DNA of 64,000 nucleotides. Source: Conchocele bisecta (Eukaryota; Mollusca; Bivalvia; Lucinida; Thyasiridae). How positions within the stretch are numbered: position 1 is the first letter of the stretch; the number at the start of each line of letters is the position of its first letter. Under the pieces are notes generated by a model. That model was not told where the DNA came from. It saw nothing but the letters and a program-made list of their open reading frames with translations, and ran no database searches. Both the position numbers and the translations under genes were made by a program. The DNA lies in NCBI GenBank assembly GCA_029237695.1, contig CM055277.1, positions 39,590,242 to 39,654,241 on the forward strand. Direction: 5' to 3'. Positions 18,129 to 30,800 of this stretch are shown piece after piece.

Positions 18129-18669
18129 GATTACATTTGAGGTGATGACTCGTATCGCTACAAATGATAGCTATATTTTCGCTAATGGGGGATCGTAGCT
18201 AGTTATCTCCCTTTGCAAATATATTTATAGAGATCCGGTCCTATGCTGTATTTCAGCGTTTACTTCTTACTGACTAGTACACAGATTGAGTATACACTAT
18301 TTGCAATAATCTTAATACGTGTGAAAATATGAAAATGGCAAATAATGCAGCCCTGGATCAGATTGCGCAGATATTGACGATCTTGATCAACACTAGACGA
18401 TATCAATATAATTGCTCCTTTTCATAAGAAATCATGATACATTTGCCTTTTTCCAAGCAATAATGCCCTAAACTACATAATTTCGAATGGATTTCTATAA
18501 ATAAATTCAACGGTAGATAACTAGATACGACCCCCATTACATGTTGCATTGTGTTACCACCATCTCTGTTTGTCTACGGAGGTTACGTAAACGTAACATT
18601 GCGCGGTTGGATGCAGCAGTTATCATTCGCCAGTCGCAAATTCGCGTGCTACAATATTAAAAATGTATG

Positions 18670-19030
18670 TATGCCGATATATACGGAGCCCGCCAGGCGA
18701 CATGGATTTTTTTTTATTAATTCGTTCCCACGAAATAACAATTCGTTCCCTCAATTTAATTAACAATTCGTCCCACGATATAACAATTCGTTCCCTCGAA
18801 TTAACCACGAAATGACAATTCGTTCCCTCAATTTAACGATTCGTTCCCTATAATTAACAATTCGTTCCCACGATATAACAATTCGTTCCCTCGAATTAGC
18901 AATTCGTTCCCACGATATATCAATTCGTTCCCACGAACGAATTGTTATTTGGTGGGAGCGAATTGTTATTTCGTGGGAACGAATTAATAAAAAAAATGAA
19001 GTATATGTCCCCTACGGGGCTCCGTAGATA
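18670..19030. mobile_element. Foldback element with internal AATTCGTTCCC array
   Basis: Outer ends read TATACGGAGCCC and GGGGCTCCGTA. Inside each is an A- or T-rich strip, then ATTAATTCGTTCCCACGAAA and its inverse. The core is about nine units of ACAATTCGTTCCC with 7-9 variable bases. A second copy is at 63334-63730. Confidence 0.8.
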
Positions 19031-20290
19031 TCTGCATGTACACGATGTATGCGACAAGTCGATCGTGTATTTTGGATTTGCATATGTGAATTCAGATTCA
19101 TCGAATGCCTTGTCAAACGATACTGTAACAGACGCGGTCCACGAGGAAACCAGTCAAAAACATCATAAATTGTGTATACTATTGATGTTTGCAAGCTAAC
19201 TCAAATATCAACTGAAGCCATACAAAAGTACGTTGGTTCTAAGACATGGAGTTAGCGGAATGTGACTCGGGAAGGCGGATTTTAAAAATATGTGTTTTGT
19301 TTGTTTGAGATGTTTGTGTCTGGGTTTTTTTTTCAAGCCGCCAGATGCATATATGTTCTATAAAGTTACTATGATCTCTATTGACGTGGAAAATCACCAG
19401 AATTTCATCTGACATGATTGCATTTAACATATTCATAGTGGTCATGTGGCGAATTTACATTATGAGTTTATTTCTCTATAACTTGAAAATGCTCTGCGCA
19501 GGGACTTTACTAACGCTGCTGTACATGAGAACCAACATTTTTTTGTATGGCCTAAGAAACAAATTCATAAACCGTTTCGTACGAAGTTTAGTGAAACATG
19601 TCCCTGTGTAAGCGCATATGACACTATGTCACTTGACCTTCGGTTTCCAGACCCTGTATTCTTGGGACCCAACCATATTGCTACCCGCGTCATACCTCTC
19701 GCGAGATAGATAACATATCGGAGGCGAATTATTTTAGCTAGTGTTGATGGAGGTTGCTCAACCCGGAGTGGACAAACAAACAAGAACAATAAGGACCGTT
19801 TTTACCAAATAGGATCCGTTTTGACTGGGGCGTATTGACCTGGTTCCATTTCACATACGATTATACGGTTGTCCCCCTTAGTCATATTAATTGCCATTTG
19901 CATTTGTTTCGCCGTGAAATTTGAACCGTCTTCCTGACATACTGTGATATATCACAAGTGATTTCGCATGCGTTGATGCCGTATGGTTGTCGGACCAGTG
20001 ATAGAGCAATCTCCGGGTGATTGTGTAAATAATCAAGTGTAAATAGCTGGGCCTACGCCTACAGGCTACTGTACAACACGGTATAACTTAGTCCAATAAT
20101 ATTAGACCTCGGTTTTTGCTATCTGATGAACCCGAGTAATATTCAATCAGAAATAACAGATGAAAAATAATTGAATATAGATCTATACGTTTTATGTTAT
20201 AGAACTAGCTACAACTACTTGTTCATAACACATGCACAAGCCTCGACAAAGGAAACGAAAACTGTAATTTAACTGACATTTTAAGTCATC
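19031..20290. other. No gene or clear repeat
   Basis: Short chance frames only. A segment near 19580-19620 (CGTACGAAGTTTAGTGAAAC) is an arm fragment of the foldback family also at 34889, 49664 and 52795. Confidence 0.4.
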
Positions 20291-20292
20291 TG

Positions 20293-21535
20293 AGCCAAAG
20301 CATAGGCACTTTATGGGATGAACGAAACCGATGTGTTAATGACTCCTATCGCAGGATGTATAGTATACGAGAAGGTGGGACACTCACCATGTTTTTGTTC
20401 TTGTTGTTTTTTCAACCAACGGAAGTGACGTAAATTAGGCTACCTTTGACTGGTTTCGTGATTTATCTTGCGATTTTGTTTTTGTGCCAGATCGAGAATT
20501 CTGGTCGTTTCGTCTAACTGCCAGTTCGTCTACCTTATTTTATATAGTAGGTGATAAGTCGTTTCGTCAACATGTATTTATATAGTAACCGAATATCGAT
20601 TTTTACCTGTAGTATATTTGTGTAGACTGGAATCACCTAGAAGAAACGAAATGGTGCTATTGTGCGATATGTGCTGACATTAATTAGTACTTTCACCTAA
20701 AAACATGTGCGTAATTCTATATTAATTTAATAATTAATTTGAATTCTACATCTCTTCGTTAGATAACATGCACACAATGCAGATTTTTTTTATATCGAAT
20801 TTATATCAACTTTTCGTATTAGGTAAATTTATTAAATATTTTTTCAATGAATTACGCAGATGTTTTCATATACATATATCAACATTGTAAATTGATGATG
20901 TTTATTAATGTATGATTACGAGATTAAATAAAGTGCTTTAATAAAAGTAGTAATTTAAATGTGTTTTGTTGTGCTTTACCTAACCCAAACATTGACAATT
21001 GGTGTTTGTCAACCATGTCCACAGTGTCTAACACCTTGTAGCAAACAACTACAGCCTACAGGTAATAATCGATAATTGGTCACTATACAAATACATGTTG
21101 ACGAAACGACTTCTCAATTACTATATAAAATAAGGTAGACGAACTGGCAGTTAGACGAAACGACCGACATCCCCAGATCGACACTGCCTGTGTTGACATA
21201 CAACATGGAAAGTCACATTAACATGAACACATGGCAAGAAATAGCCCATATTAATGTCATTTACAATATTTAATTCATGATTGCCTATTCAGATAAGTGA
21301 CAAAACAAATCACGAAACCAGTCCGTACTTCGGTTGGTTGAAAAATGGTTCCCAGCCTACATGCGGATTAGTAACTTACAATTAGCGAGCCGGTCAAAGG
21401 TAAATGAAGTTACTTCCGTTGACTGAGATGATGAATGCTGTCATTCCTTCTAGATTCATACTAATCCTCAGTGTAACTGGATTATCACATCGGCTTTTCG
21501 TTCATCCCATAAAGCTCCTATGAGCCAAAGGCTCT
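20293..21535. mobile_element. Foldback element, about 1.2 kb, with nested inverted arms
   Basis: Outer arms: GAGCCAAAGC and TTTATGGGATGAACGAAA near 20293-20330, inverted near 21500-21535. Inner arms: TCGTTTCGTCTAACTGCCAG at 20506 and its inverse ending at 21165. The interior between the inner arms is AT-rich and non-coding. Confidence 0.75.
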
Positions 21536-21624
21536 TGAAAGTGAGCTATTGTTACCGCATTTCGTCCGTCGTCAACAGATGTAGTTGCAGACCGTAACGC
21601 TGTGACCCTCCCGTAATGTATGTC

Positions 21625-21998
21625 AGGGGCGTAGCCAGGGACAAATTTCTGATACGCACACATATCAAATGGTAGAACATTGGGTGAGCATGGCTCACTC
21701 GTCGACCTAACGAAGTGAGGGAGAGTGCTAGGGGGGTCCGGGGGCATGGCCCCCCGTATTTTTTTTGAAACGGAGATCCTATCTAACGCGTTTTCCTGCA
21801 TTATTTACGGCACCATTTGTTTGTAATCGACATGTACGTTTGATACAAAATGCGTTCTGTTCCAGACTCAATAGCAACCCCCCCCGCCCACCACCCCCAA
21901 GATTTTACATGTATTGCATATTTCTAAAAATAAGCCTTTTTTTTTTAAATTCTTTTATTTTTTCTCGTGCGTACGTGTGTATGCCTGGCTATGCCACT
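21625..21998. mobile_element. Non-autonomous DNA transposon with CAGGGGCGTAGCCAGG ends
   Basis: The left end CAGGGGCGTAGCCAGGGA and right end TGCCTGGCTATGCCACTG are inverted matches; TATGT flanks both sides. It contains the phrase GGGGTCCGGGGGCATG, typical of many invertebrate elements with these ends. Confidence 0.7.
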
Positions 21999-21999
21999 G

Positions 22000-23300
22000 T
22001 ATGTATCGTCAATCAATATGAAATGGAACACAATGTGTTTCGGAACACCACCGGATATAACGGTTTGTATGCTACTCAAGTTACCCGGTAGTTAGTTTTT
22101 TAAAAACAAATCAACTGGGATGTGTAAAATTTGAGCATATAAAGTTTATGCCATAATGGCATTTTAAAATAACATTGTCTGAATAATATATGCAATATAC
22201 CACTGATAATGTAAGAAACAATGTGACAAACACTTGTAGTCAGCACTAACTAAAAAGAGGAACCTGTATCGGCCGTATTCACACATCGGCATAACCAGGG
22301 CAGACACGAATGTAATGAGCAAAGGAATGGATGAAAATAATTATAGAAACATTTTTAAGAATATATTGTTATATTTAAATACACCCATTAACATGTTTAA
22401 GGCGATTTGATATGTTGAATAACATCTGCAGTACGAGTATGCATGATTTCGATGGCATCGGGTCTGGTACCCGGGAGTAATACTGGAGTAGCCAAATCGT
22501 TCCGAAACCCATTAGACTGGGTAACGTAACGAGTTAGTGACGTCCATAACTTGGTCGTCTGGAAAAAAATGTAAATAATCGGAAATTTGTAATTCCTATG
22601 ATAAGTTTTTATCTGAATTGAATAGTTTTCCTACTTTATTGATTTATTTTGTTTGACATTTTCTATTCCACTGAATGAAGTACGCACATGTCGTTAGGTG
22701 TTCCGAAACTAATTGGTCTAGGCTACCAGTTACAGTTCCTCCCATAGCATTCCACTGCAGAGTAGCGAATCAGATCTGATTCGCATTTTCATAGTGCATA
22801 ATTATGACATTTTAAAAATATCTTTCAATTGAAATCTGTGTTAGAATTAGGAAACTTGGGAAAAACATCTGCGCCGGTAATACGCCAAATTTATGTCCTT
22901 GACACATTTCTAGTGTACCGCGCCATCTCCATGTAACGCAATTTGTTGATTTAATCAGTCTCGCTAACAATCAATAATCTTTTCGCCCACTTTTCAATAC
23001 TAGTTTTCGAGATGCACTCATCGATAATAGAAAGCTGCGCGTTAACTATGATGTCTGACTGGTTATTTGTTTCACGATTTCAAGTGAATATTACTGGGAA
23101 ACTGCTGTAAAGCAGTCCATTAACATTTTCAGACTGAAAACATTAACAATGTGGAAAACATCGGCGCATTGTTCACTTTTTCGGCGCGTTAGAATTTAAT
23201 ATTAGTAAAAAAACAACAGAAACATAGGTTAATTAATCTGATTCCCACCAATTCCCCAAATACTAAGGCCAGATTTTTGTTTTGTAAATAACATTTTTGA
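22000..23300. other. No gene or clear repeat
   Basis: AT-rich sequence without usable frames or obvious inverted repeats. Confidence 0.4.
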
Positions 23301-23379
23301 CAGCTCTATGTGTCTAAGGATGTTAAATTCTTGCACATGCAACCCACATAGAAATAGCCAAGACCACGGTCACCCAGGT

Positions 23380-23575
23380 GGATGGCAGGTTGGGAGCTTG
23401 TGAAGGGTAATTTAACGATGGAGTTCATCCTTAACAGAATCATGATGTCTCTTGTTATAGGAGTAGTAAGATTAGTGCTAATCATATTACTTATATGAGA
23501 TGACCCGGCCTTAAATGACCTCAACTGTTGATATGTCATGATATACCATTAAGCAAACAAGGTCGCTGGAGAGTT
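23380..23575 (-). mobile_element. Fragment of SINE-like family B
   Basis: Carries the family's words GTGAAGGGTAATTTAACGAT, GACCCGGCCTTAAATGACC and TAACAGTTG-type end; full copies are described at 35155-35587. Confidence 0.6.
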
Positions 23576-23687
23576 GTGTTCACACTGTGCGGTGAAATTA
23601 AAGTGGAGTATATATGTTAATATTTTGTTTGACATGGTATTGAATTAATGTGAATAAAACGTTTGTCAGGTACATGTATGTGTTCAG

Positions 23688-24625
23688 AGCTCCAGACAAG
23701 CTTTGTGTCTAAAGTGTACTATACCCCCTGATTTCAATATCATTGCATATTTTACTTTTACAAAGGGATTACTGATTTTTTCATTACTAAATAGGGAACA
23801 AATGATGAACAAATATAACAAATTTAAACATTCACTTATTTGAGCTGCAAAAAGCAAACACTGTTTGCTTTTTGTAGCTCAACTAAGTGAATTTTCAACT
23901 TTATGACAGTACATTGTATTTTCACTACTCCATTTGAAATTCAATGCGTATTTTCACATTGCTGTGCGTATTTTGTACTCCCACCTTTGTTAATCAATGC
24001 TTATTCAGCTAAAATAATTGCGTAAAATACACCAATACACCAATATCTGCAGCTCTGTGTGTTGTTTTGAAGACGCAACTGTTAAAATGTACATACAGTT
24101 TAAAGGAAATTGTGTAATTTGAATGATTAAAAATTGATGTCTGAAATGAATAACTACGCTACATGTATGTAGTGGCAGCCCCTCTCACAGAGTGGAAACA
24201 CGGGTCTGTCCCTGTCCACAGTGGAGTGTTATTTTTCTGCAATACACGACAGGGTTACCAGAGCTCCAGATAAGCTGTGTGTCTAAAGCGTACTATACCC
24301 CCTGATTTCAAAATCATTGCGTATTTTACTGTTACAAATGGATTGTTTGATTTTCTTCATTACTGAATAGGGAACAAATGATAAAAAAATATAACAAATT
24401 TAAACATTCACTTATTTGAGCTGCAAAAAGCAAACATTGTTTGCTTTTTGCAGCTCATCTAAGTGAATTTTCAACCTTATGACAGTAGTTTCACTACTCA
24501 ATTTGAAAATCAATGCATATTTTCACATTGCTGTGCATATTTTGTACTCCCACTTTTGATAATCAATGCATATTCAGCTAAAATAATTGCGTAGAATACG
24601 CCAATACGCACCTTATCTGGAGCGA
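23688..24625. repeat. Two direct copies of a 350-bp hairpin element
   Basis: Copy 1 spans about 23688-24045, copy 2 about 24257-24625. Each has GAGCTCCAGA(C/T)AAGCT at the left end and a central hairpin built on TTGAGCTGCAAAAAGCAAAC and its inverse. The right end of copy 2, CTTATCTGGAGC, is inverted relative to its left end. Confidence 0.8.
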
Positions 24626-24720
24626 TGGGTACTGTACATTCAACCACATACCACATACACATTACCGAGTGAAATAATTGATACTTCGGACATGTTGTCA
24701 ATAAATGTTTTTGTTTCCAG

Positions 24721-24834
24721 CTTACCGTTTATACTCCGGCCCATCCACTATGAGGAATATGCGTGGACAACGTGGAAAACAGTCTGGGGAAGTGGCAGTA
24801 GGTCGGGAACAGACACATATCCCCCACGGTCAAG
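24721..24834 (+). CDS. CENPQ: CENP-Q-like exon 1 (first coding exon)
   Basis: The acceptor TTTTTGTTTCCAG precedes it, so a 5' non-coding exon probably lies upstream. The start codon is taken at 24750 (MRNMRGQRGKQ); the frame is also open before it. It ends CAAG before GTAAGG, after one base of the next codon. Basic, probably disordered N-terminus. Confidence 0.65.
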
Positions 24835-27800
24835 GTAAGGCTCGCTCGACTAGAATACAGTTGAACCTCTCTGCACCAGACATCCTTGGATGTCCCCAGG
24901 GTATGGTACATTGTCCACAGTCATGGCAGGCCTCACTCGACTATAGAATACAGTTGAACCTCTCTGTACCAGACATCCTGGGATGTCCCCAGGGTATGGT
25001 GCATTGTCCACAGTCATGGCAGGCCTCGCTCGACTATAGAATACAGTTGAACCTCTCTGTACCAGACATCCTGGGATGTCCCCAGGGTATGGTACATTGT
25101 CCACAGTCATGGTAGGCCTCGCTCGACTATAGAATACAGTTGAACCTCTCTGCACCAGACATCCTGGGATGTCCCCAGGGTATGGTACATTATCCACATA
25201 GTCATGGTAGATGGTAGGGCTCGCTCGGCTATAGAATACAGTGGAACCAGACACCCTGTGATTTTCTGTAAATGATCATGACGAAATGTTCACAGCATAT
25301 TCCACATTTACTCTGAAAATTTCGTCTACTTCCGATGTCATTTACAGAGAATATCTTAAATTTTGTTAATATTTTTTCACGAGATAGTGCACATCTTTTT
25401 ATGTATAAAATCAGTCGTACGAAGTTTAGTGAAACGGGCCCATGGAGGTCATGGTTTAAATCCCTGCTCTCTGCATGGCTTGCGAAGTGTGTCGACGGGT
25501 GTATAATTTTCATATTTCCGTCCCTCCGTAAGATTTGTGTTAATATATTCGGGTACCAATTATCACTGCAACCGTAAGTCGGATTGACTTGAAACTTCAT
25601 ATATGTACTTCTTTATCATCATCCATGTTGTCTTGCTATAGCCCACCATGGCATGTGGCTTTCACAGTCACATTCACTTTAAACAGTGATTACCTGTATA
25701 CAGTGTCTGGCCTATTTCCAGGAAGTGAAAAGCTGTAAATGCACATATCAATGTGTTGTTCACACCAGTAGCCTATTTCACCAACATTGCAAAGTATACT
25801 TATCTAACAAAGTATACTTTGAGGGATAAATTTTCAATTTAAGAATAAATTTTATTAATTTTTATTATACTGAATTTATTACATTATCACAGCCATTTTG
25901 GCTGTGATAATGTAATAAATTCAGCATAATAATTCTGCATACTTTTATTCATCAAATATAATATGCAATCGTTAGTTCTATATGAAATAATGCATTTTGG
26001 GAAAAATACATGATTACTCCCTCAAAGTATACTTTGCTAGATAAGTATACTTTGCAATTTTGATGAAATCGGCTACAGGCCATGGACAAATACACAATTA
26101 CCACATTTCAGGCAGCAGGCCACATGGGTACAAGTTCTCGCGGAAACAAGTTCACGGGTGGAAGCCGTTGGGCGTGAATCTACAACAGTACCTGACCCAG
26201 CTGGTCAGCAGTAGTGTCCAGTGAGTATATGTATACTACCCATTAACTTGAGTTTTCTGGCGGTCAAGCTTACAAGCCACCTTGTTTGACAGCCAGAACA
26301 TACGTGCTAGTATGACACACAGGGGCTTGCCTAGCTGCATGTTTTCCGCTATTAGGCAATGGGTTGATCTCTATCGTTACACTGCAACTAATGGTATAGA
26401 TTTAAAGAATAGGGTTTCAAGTTAGTGCACTAAAATGCAGTGATAATCCACTGTTCGTTCATGTTCATACGTCAATATTTACACCTTCTATACATTCATA
26501 ATGCAAATGCCCATTCAACGTATTGCTTTTACATCCCAATACAATACATTAGACACTCGTGACATCGCGCGATGTTGTTGATTGGTTAAAGTTGGTTTGA
26601 CGTCATTAATTTCCATGAGGTCAATAACTGCACGCTATTGACCGGCAACGTCGCTGTTCCAGGAATTGCGACAAAATTACTTTTAATTTTAACACCATAT
26701 TTGGTTATTTACATGTTTGAAACTATCAGCAAATTCAGTGTAAATATAAGTAATAAAACCATGGGCTGTAGCGTTTACTGGGGTGTACAATACATGTAAC
26801 ACAATGGGCTGTAGCGTTTACTGGGGTGTACAATACATTTGGTCTGTTTAAAGTTTGCGAGGAGTCCTTCGGGCTCCACGCAGTTTAAACAGACCAAATG
26901 TATTGTGCACCCCAGTTAATGCAACAGCCCATGGTGTTGTTCTTTAATTATATTGTTAAAGTAAAGACAAGAATAGGAGACACAAATATTATCATAAACT
27001 CCCCTAATAAAGTGTTTTAGCATATTAATTTGTCACTTACGGATTTCAAGAGTTACTGTTCGCAACTATCTACATGTATGACCTCAGCTTTTGCTAAAAA
27101 TTGATCGCGGAATGCTTGACTTTGTCCTGTAATTATTTCTCGTCTCCAGGTCGGTTCTAAGCTACCCGAAATGTCGAAAGGAGGAGGAAGTCTGTGATCT
27201 CCTTACTAACATTCAGCAACAGTGAGTTAACTTGTTATCTGTAGACGATTTCACCAAAATTGTTGAGTACACTTATAAATCTAGCTATAAAATTTCCTTT
27301 AAGGGAGTAATTATTTATTTTTACTGAAATGTGTTATTTCATATAGAACTAACAACTGTTTATATTTGATGATTCAAAGGATAGTTTGTGGCCTAGAGGT
27401 TAATCCGACTTCCAATCTGGAGGTTGTGGGTTCAAACCTCAATTTAGGCATCAAAGATTATTTCATAGTATATACATCCCACTGGCCTTTCGGATCAGTC
27501 TTGAAAACCAGGTCCCATCCCTAAATGACCTTTAGCTGTTGCTGGGACGTTGAAGCCATTCACTTTAATTTTTTTATTAAATAAAAAAATAATTATTGTA
27601 TGCATAAATTTAAAATTTCTCCATCACAGTATACTTTATAGCAAGATAAGTATACTTGAAATTTGGTGAAATCGGTTACTGGTGTTGTAGCTATAAACCA
27701 CAGGCATTCGGTGTGTTTCGGCTTTCATCGGTATAACTCTACATGTACATATATGGACAAGGCTTCTAACTTTGGTCGGACACGAGTCACACGACCTCGT

Positions 27801-30800
27801 ATCATAACAAAATAACATGTTTAAACTTGTAATTTGCTATGCATTTTATGTATTAAATACTATTTACATTTACATTATTTCATTATACCCCCCGCAACGA
27901 GTTGTGGGGGGGTATACTGGAGTCAGGTTGTCCATGCGTCCGTCTGTAAACTTAACATCAGAGAAATATTGTTATAACTTCTATTTCCATCGTCTAAAAT
28001 GCTTAATATTTCAAACATGCATTCCTGTAAGGCTCTACTACCATGCTGTGCCAAATCCACGACCGTCCAACCCCCGCTGATCCCAAGGTCAAGGTCAAAT
28101 ACTTGGTTTCTTTACAAAACTTAACATCAGAGAAATAAGTTATAACTTTTATTTCCTTCATTGAAAATTCTTAAGATTTCACTCGTGCATTTCTCTAAGG
28201 TTGTGCTATCATGCTGTGACAAAGCTATGACCGTCCAACCCCCGCTGATCCCAAGGTCAAGGTCACATACTTAGTCTCTTTACAAAATTTAACATCAGAG
28301 AAATATGTTATAACTTCTATTTCTTTCATCGAAAATCTTAATATTTCATGCATGCATTCCTCTAAGGCTCTACTATCATGCTGTGACAAATCCCCGCTGA
28401 TATCGAGGTCAAGGTCACATTCTTAGTCTCTTTACAAAACTTAACATCAGAGAAATTGGTTATAATTTCTATTTCCTTGCTCGGATCTGCTTCACATTTC
28501 ACACACACATTGCTCCAATGGACCTCTACCACCCTGTGACAAATTAATGTTTGTGTCGCCCCCGCTAAGCTCAGAGTCATGGTCACAAGCCCACACACTT
28601 GGAAATTATTTTACATATTTATGGGTACCTGGGCCCACACGGGGGTATTCCGTAAGCTTCGCTTACTGACCTATCTAGTTATGTTCTAACTATGCTATTT
28701 TAGCAAGATAACAGTAATTCTCAAATGAACATGTGCACTTTCCGCCAAAATATTCACATTAACTTTAATAAAATCGTGGAATTTGTTGTACGGTAATACA
28801 AGTGTCCAACCAAAGTTAGAAGCCTTGTTCATATATATATAGAGTTATACCGATGAAAGCCGAAACACGCCAAATGCCTGTGCTATTTATTAACTATAGC
28901 AACTAATTACATCAAGTACATTGTACACGTATATGTAGTCACGATTATGTTTTCTGCCGAGGAATAATTATCCTTTTCTTGTAACCTGTCTGTATATGTG
29001 GCTGTGTCTCGAGAAATGGGGCTTATGGGATTTGTGACCAGTGTAGCTCCTGATCAAATAACGTACTGATGTATCCTAATAAAGGTCTATATTGCTTGTT
29101 AGAAGCCAGGGCCGTAGCCACGTTGAGGCGAACCAAGGCAGTTTTTTTTACGATGCGGGTCGCGCTACACACTCCCACTGGACACACGTTTCATAAGATT
29201 TGCCTCGGTAGAGTTTTACCTCTGGCTATGGCCCTGGAAGCATTACTGTTCCTTCATTGACGGAATGATGTACAGTGCAGATCCTGATCAGACTGTGCGA
29301 CTGCACAAGCTGATCTTGATCTTCACTGGTCACAAAACCCATAAGCCCCATTTCTCCTGTGACAGCCAAATTTAGTAATGTGCAGGGTGGAAATGGTTGC
29401 ATGAGCATCCACGATATTGTGAAAAGCAGATATATAAAAATCTTCGTACATCAAGGTGTATGATCACGTGGTACTAACAACAACAAGTACTGAAATTTCC
29501 AGAATCCATCTGATTCAAAGTACGTATTCTTTTATAGTGGTCCTATTACGTAACGTATTTGATGAAATATGGCGTATCAAACGCGTCTTGTTAAGCTGCA
29601 TTTGGTGGTCTCTGTATATTCGCCCAAACTTCTGTCGTTTTTGCGAAGAATCGATTTGCGTGTCTCCGACACGGAAATCGATTCTTCGCAAAAACGACAT
29701 AAGTCTGTACCAAACTCCATGGACCACCAAATGCAGCTCATGAAGACGTGTTTGCTGCGCCATATTTCATCAAAATCCGTTTCATATTAAGGAGAATATC
29801 AAATAATACTTTCAAAATTTCAACACTTTCATCCACTGTTGTTGTTGTTATACATGTAACCACGTGATCACGCACCTTGTACATGCCCCTTGATACATTG
29901 GAGACATATTGCCATGTTAGAAAAACAATGCCCAGTTTTCGTGTCACATGACAGTCACTGCGTATTACAGGGGCATAAGATTTTCTGCCTTATTGCATCA
30001 CCGTATTATTTCAATATTGATATGACAAAAAATATGATGATTTTCATAAATGCTAATGTCGAAAGTTGACAAAGCATTCTGAGCCCGTCCTGAATTCAAA
30101 TTTTACGTGTGGTGTTACATTTTCATCAGCTCCCACCGCCATGAAATTGTAGTTTATTGCATAAAGAAGGCTTTCACAGTGTAATAACATGGTGTATTAA
30201 AATGATAATACTTTAGTGTAAAATACATGTATATGCAAATGAGACCGCAACAGAAAACACGCTCAGTGGTCATTACAACACATTGTGCTGTGCTTATGCA
30301 CTAAATATATATCTAACATTTGTGTCGATTTAATATGATATTTATTAAACCTGTTGACTGATTTCATAAGAAACTCAGCATAGCTCGTTTAATTGTCGTA
30401 CCTGCTTTAGCAGAAGGCGCGACTATACTCGCCGCTTATTCCGTTGTTGTCGTCATCTGAAATGTCAAATAGTTTGTACAAGCTTCGTCATCATGGTATA
30501 ACTTTAATATTATTTAACGGATTTCTTCAATATTTGGACACTTGATACATGCGAGCATTTAGAACACACGCATGCCGCCATTAACATGACCGTTACCTTT
30601 TTATGCCCCACCACGATAGTGGAGGGGGCATATAGTGTTACCCTTGTCCGTCCGTCCGTCCTTCACCAACCTTGACGTAAAACTTTTAAACCGTACAAGC
30701 TATAGACCTGAAACTTGGTATGTAGCTTGGTTTATTTTGATTGTTGAATCGACCCCGGTGTCATGGATTATCTCCCCCTTTTCGACTTAGAATTTTCTAA

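Noticed and set aside
24587..24838. 83-codon frame overlapping CENP-Q-like exon 1
   Set aside because: Alternative frame without splice-phase agreement with exon 2; the other frame joins cleanly.
24843..25258. CRISPR-like regular repeats
   Set aside because: Units are 93 bases with no variable spacers, in a eukaryotic intron; an ordinary tandem repeat.
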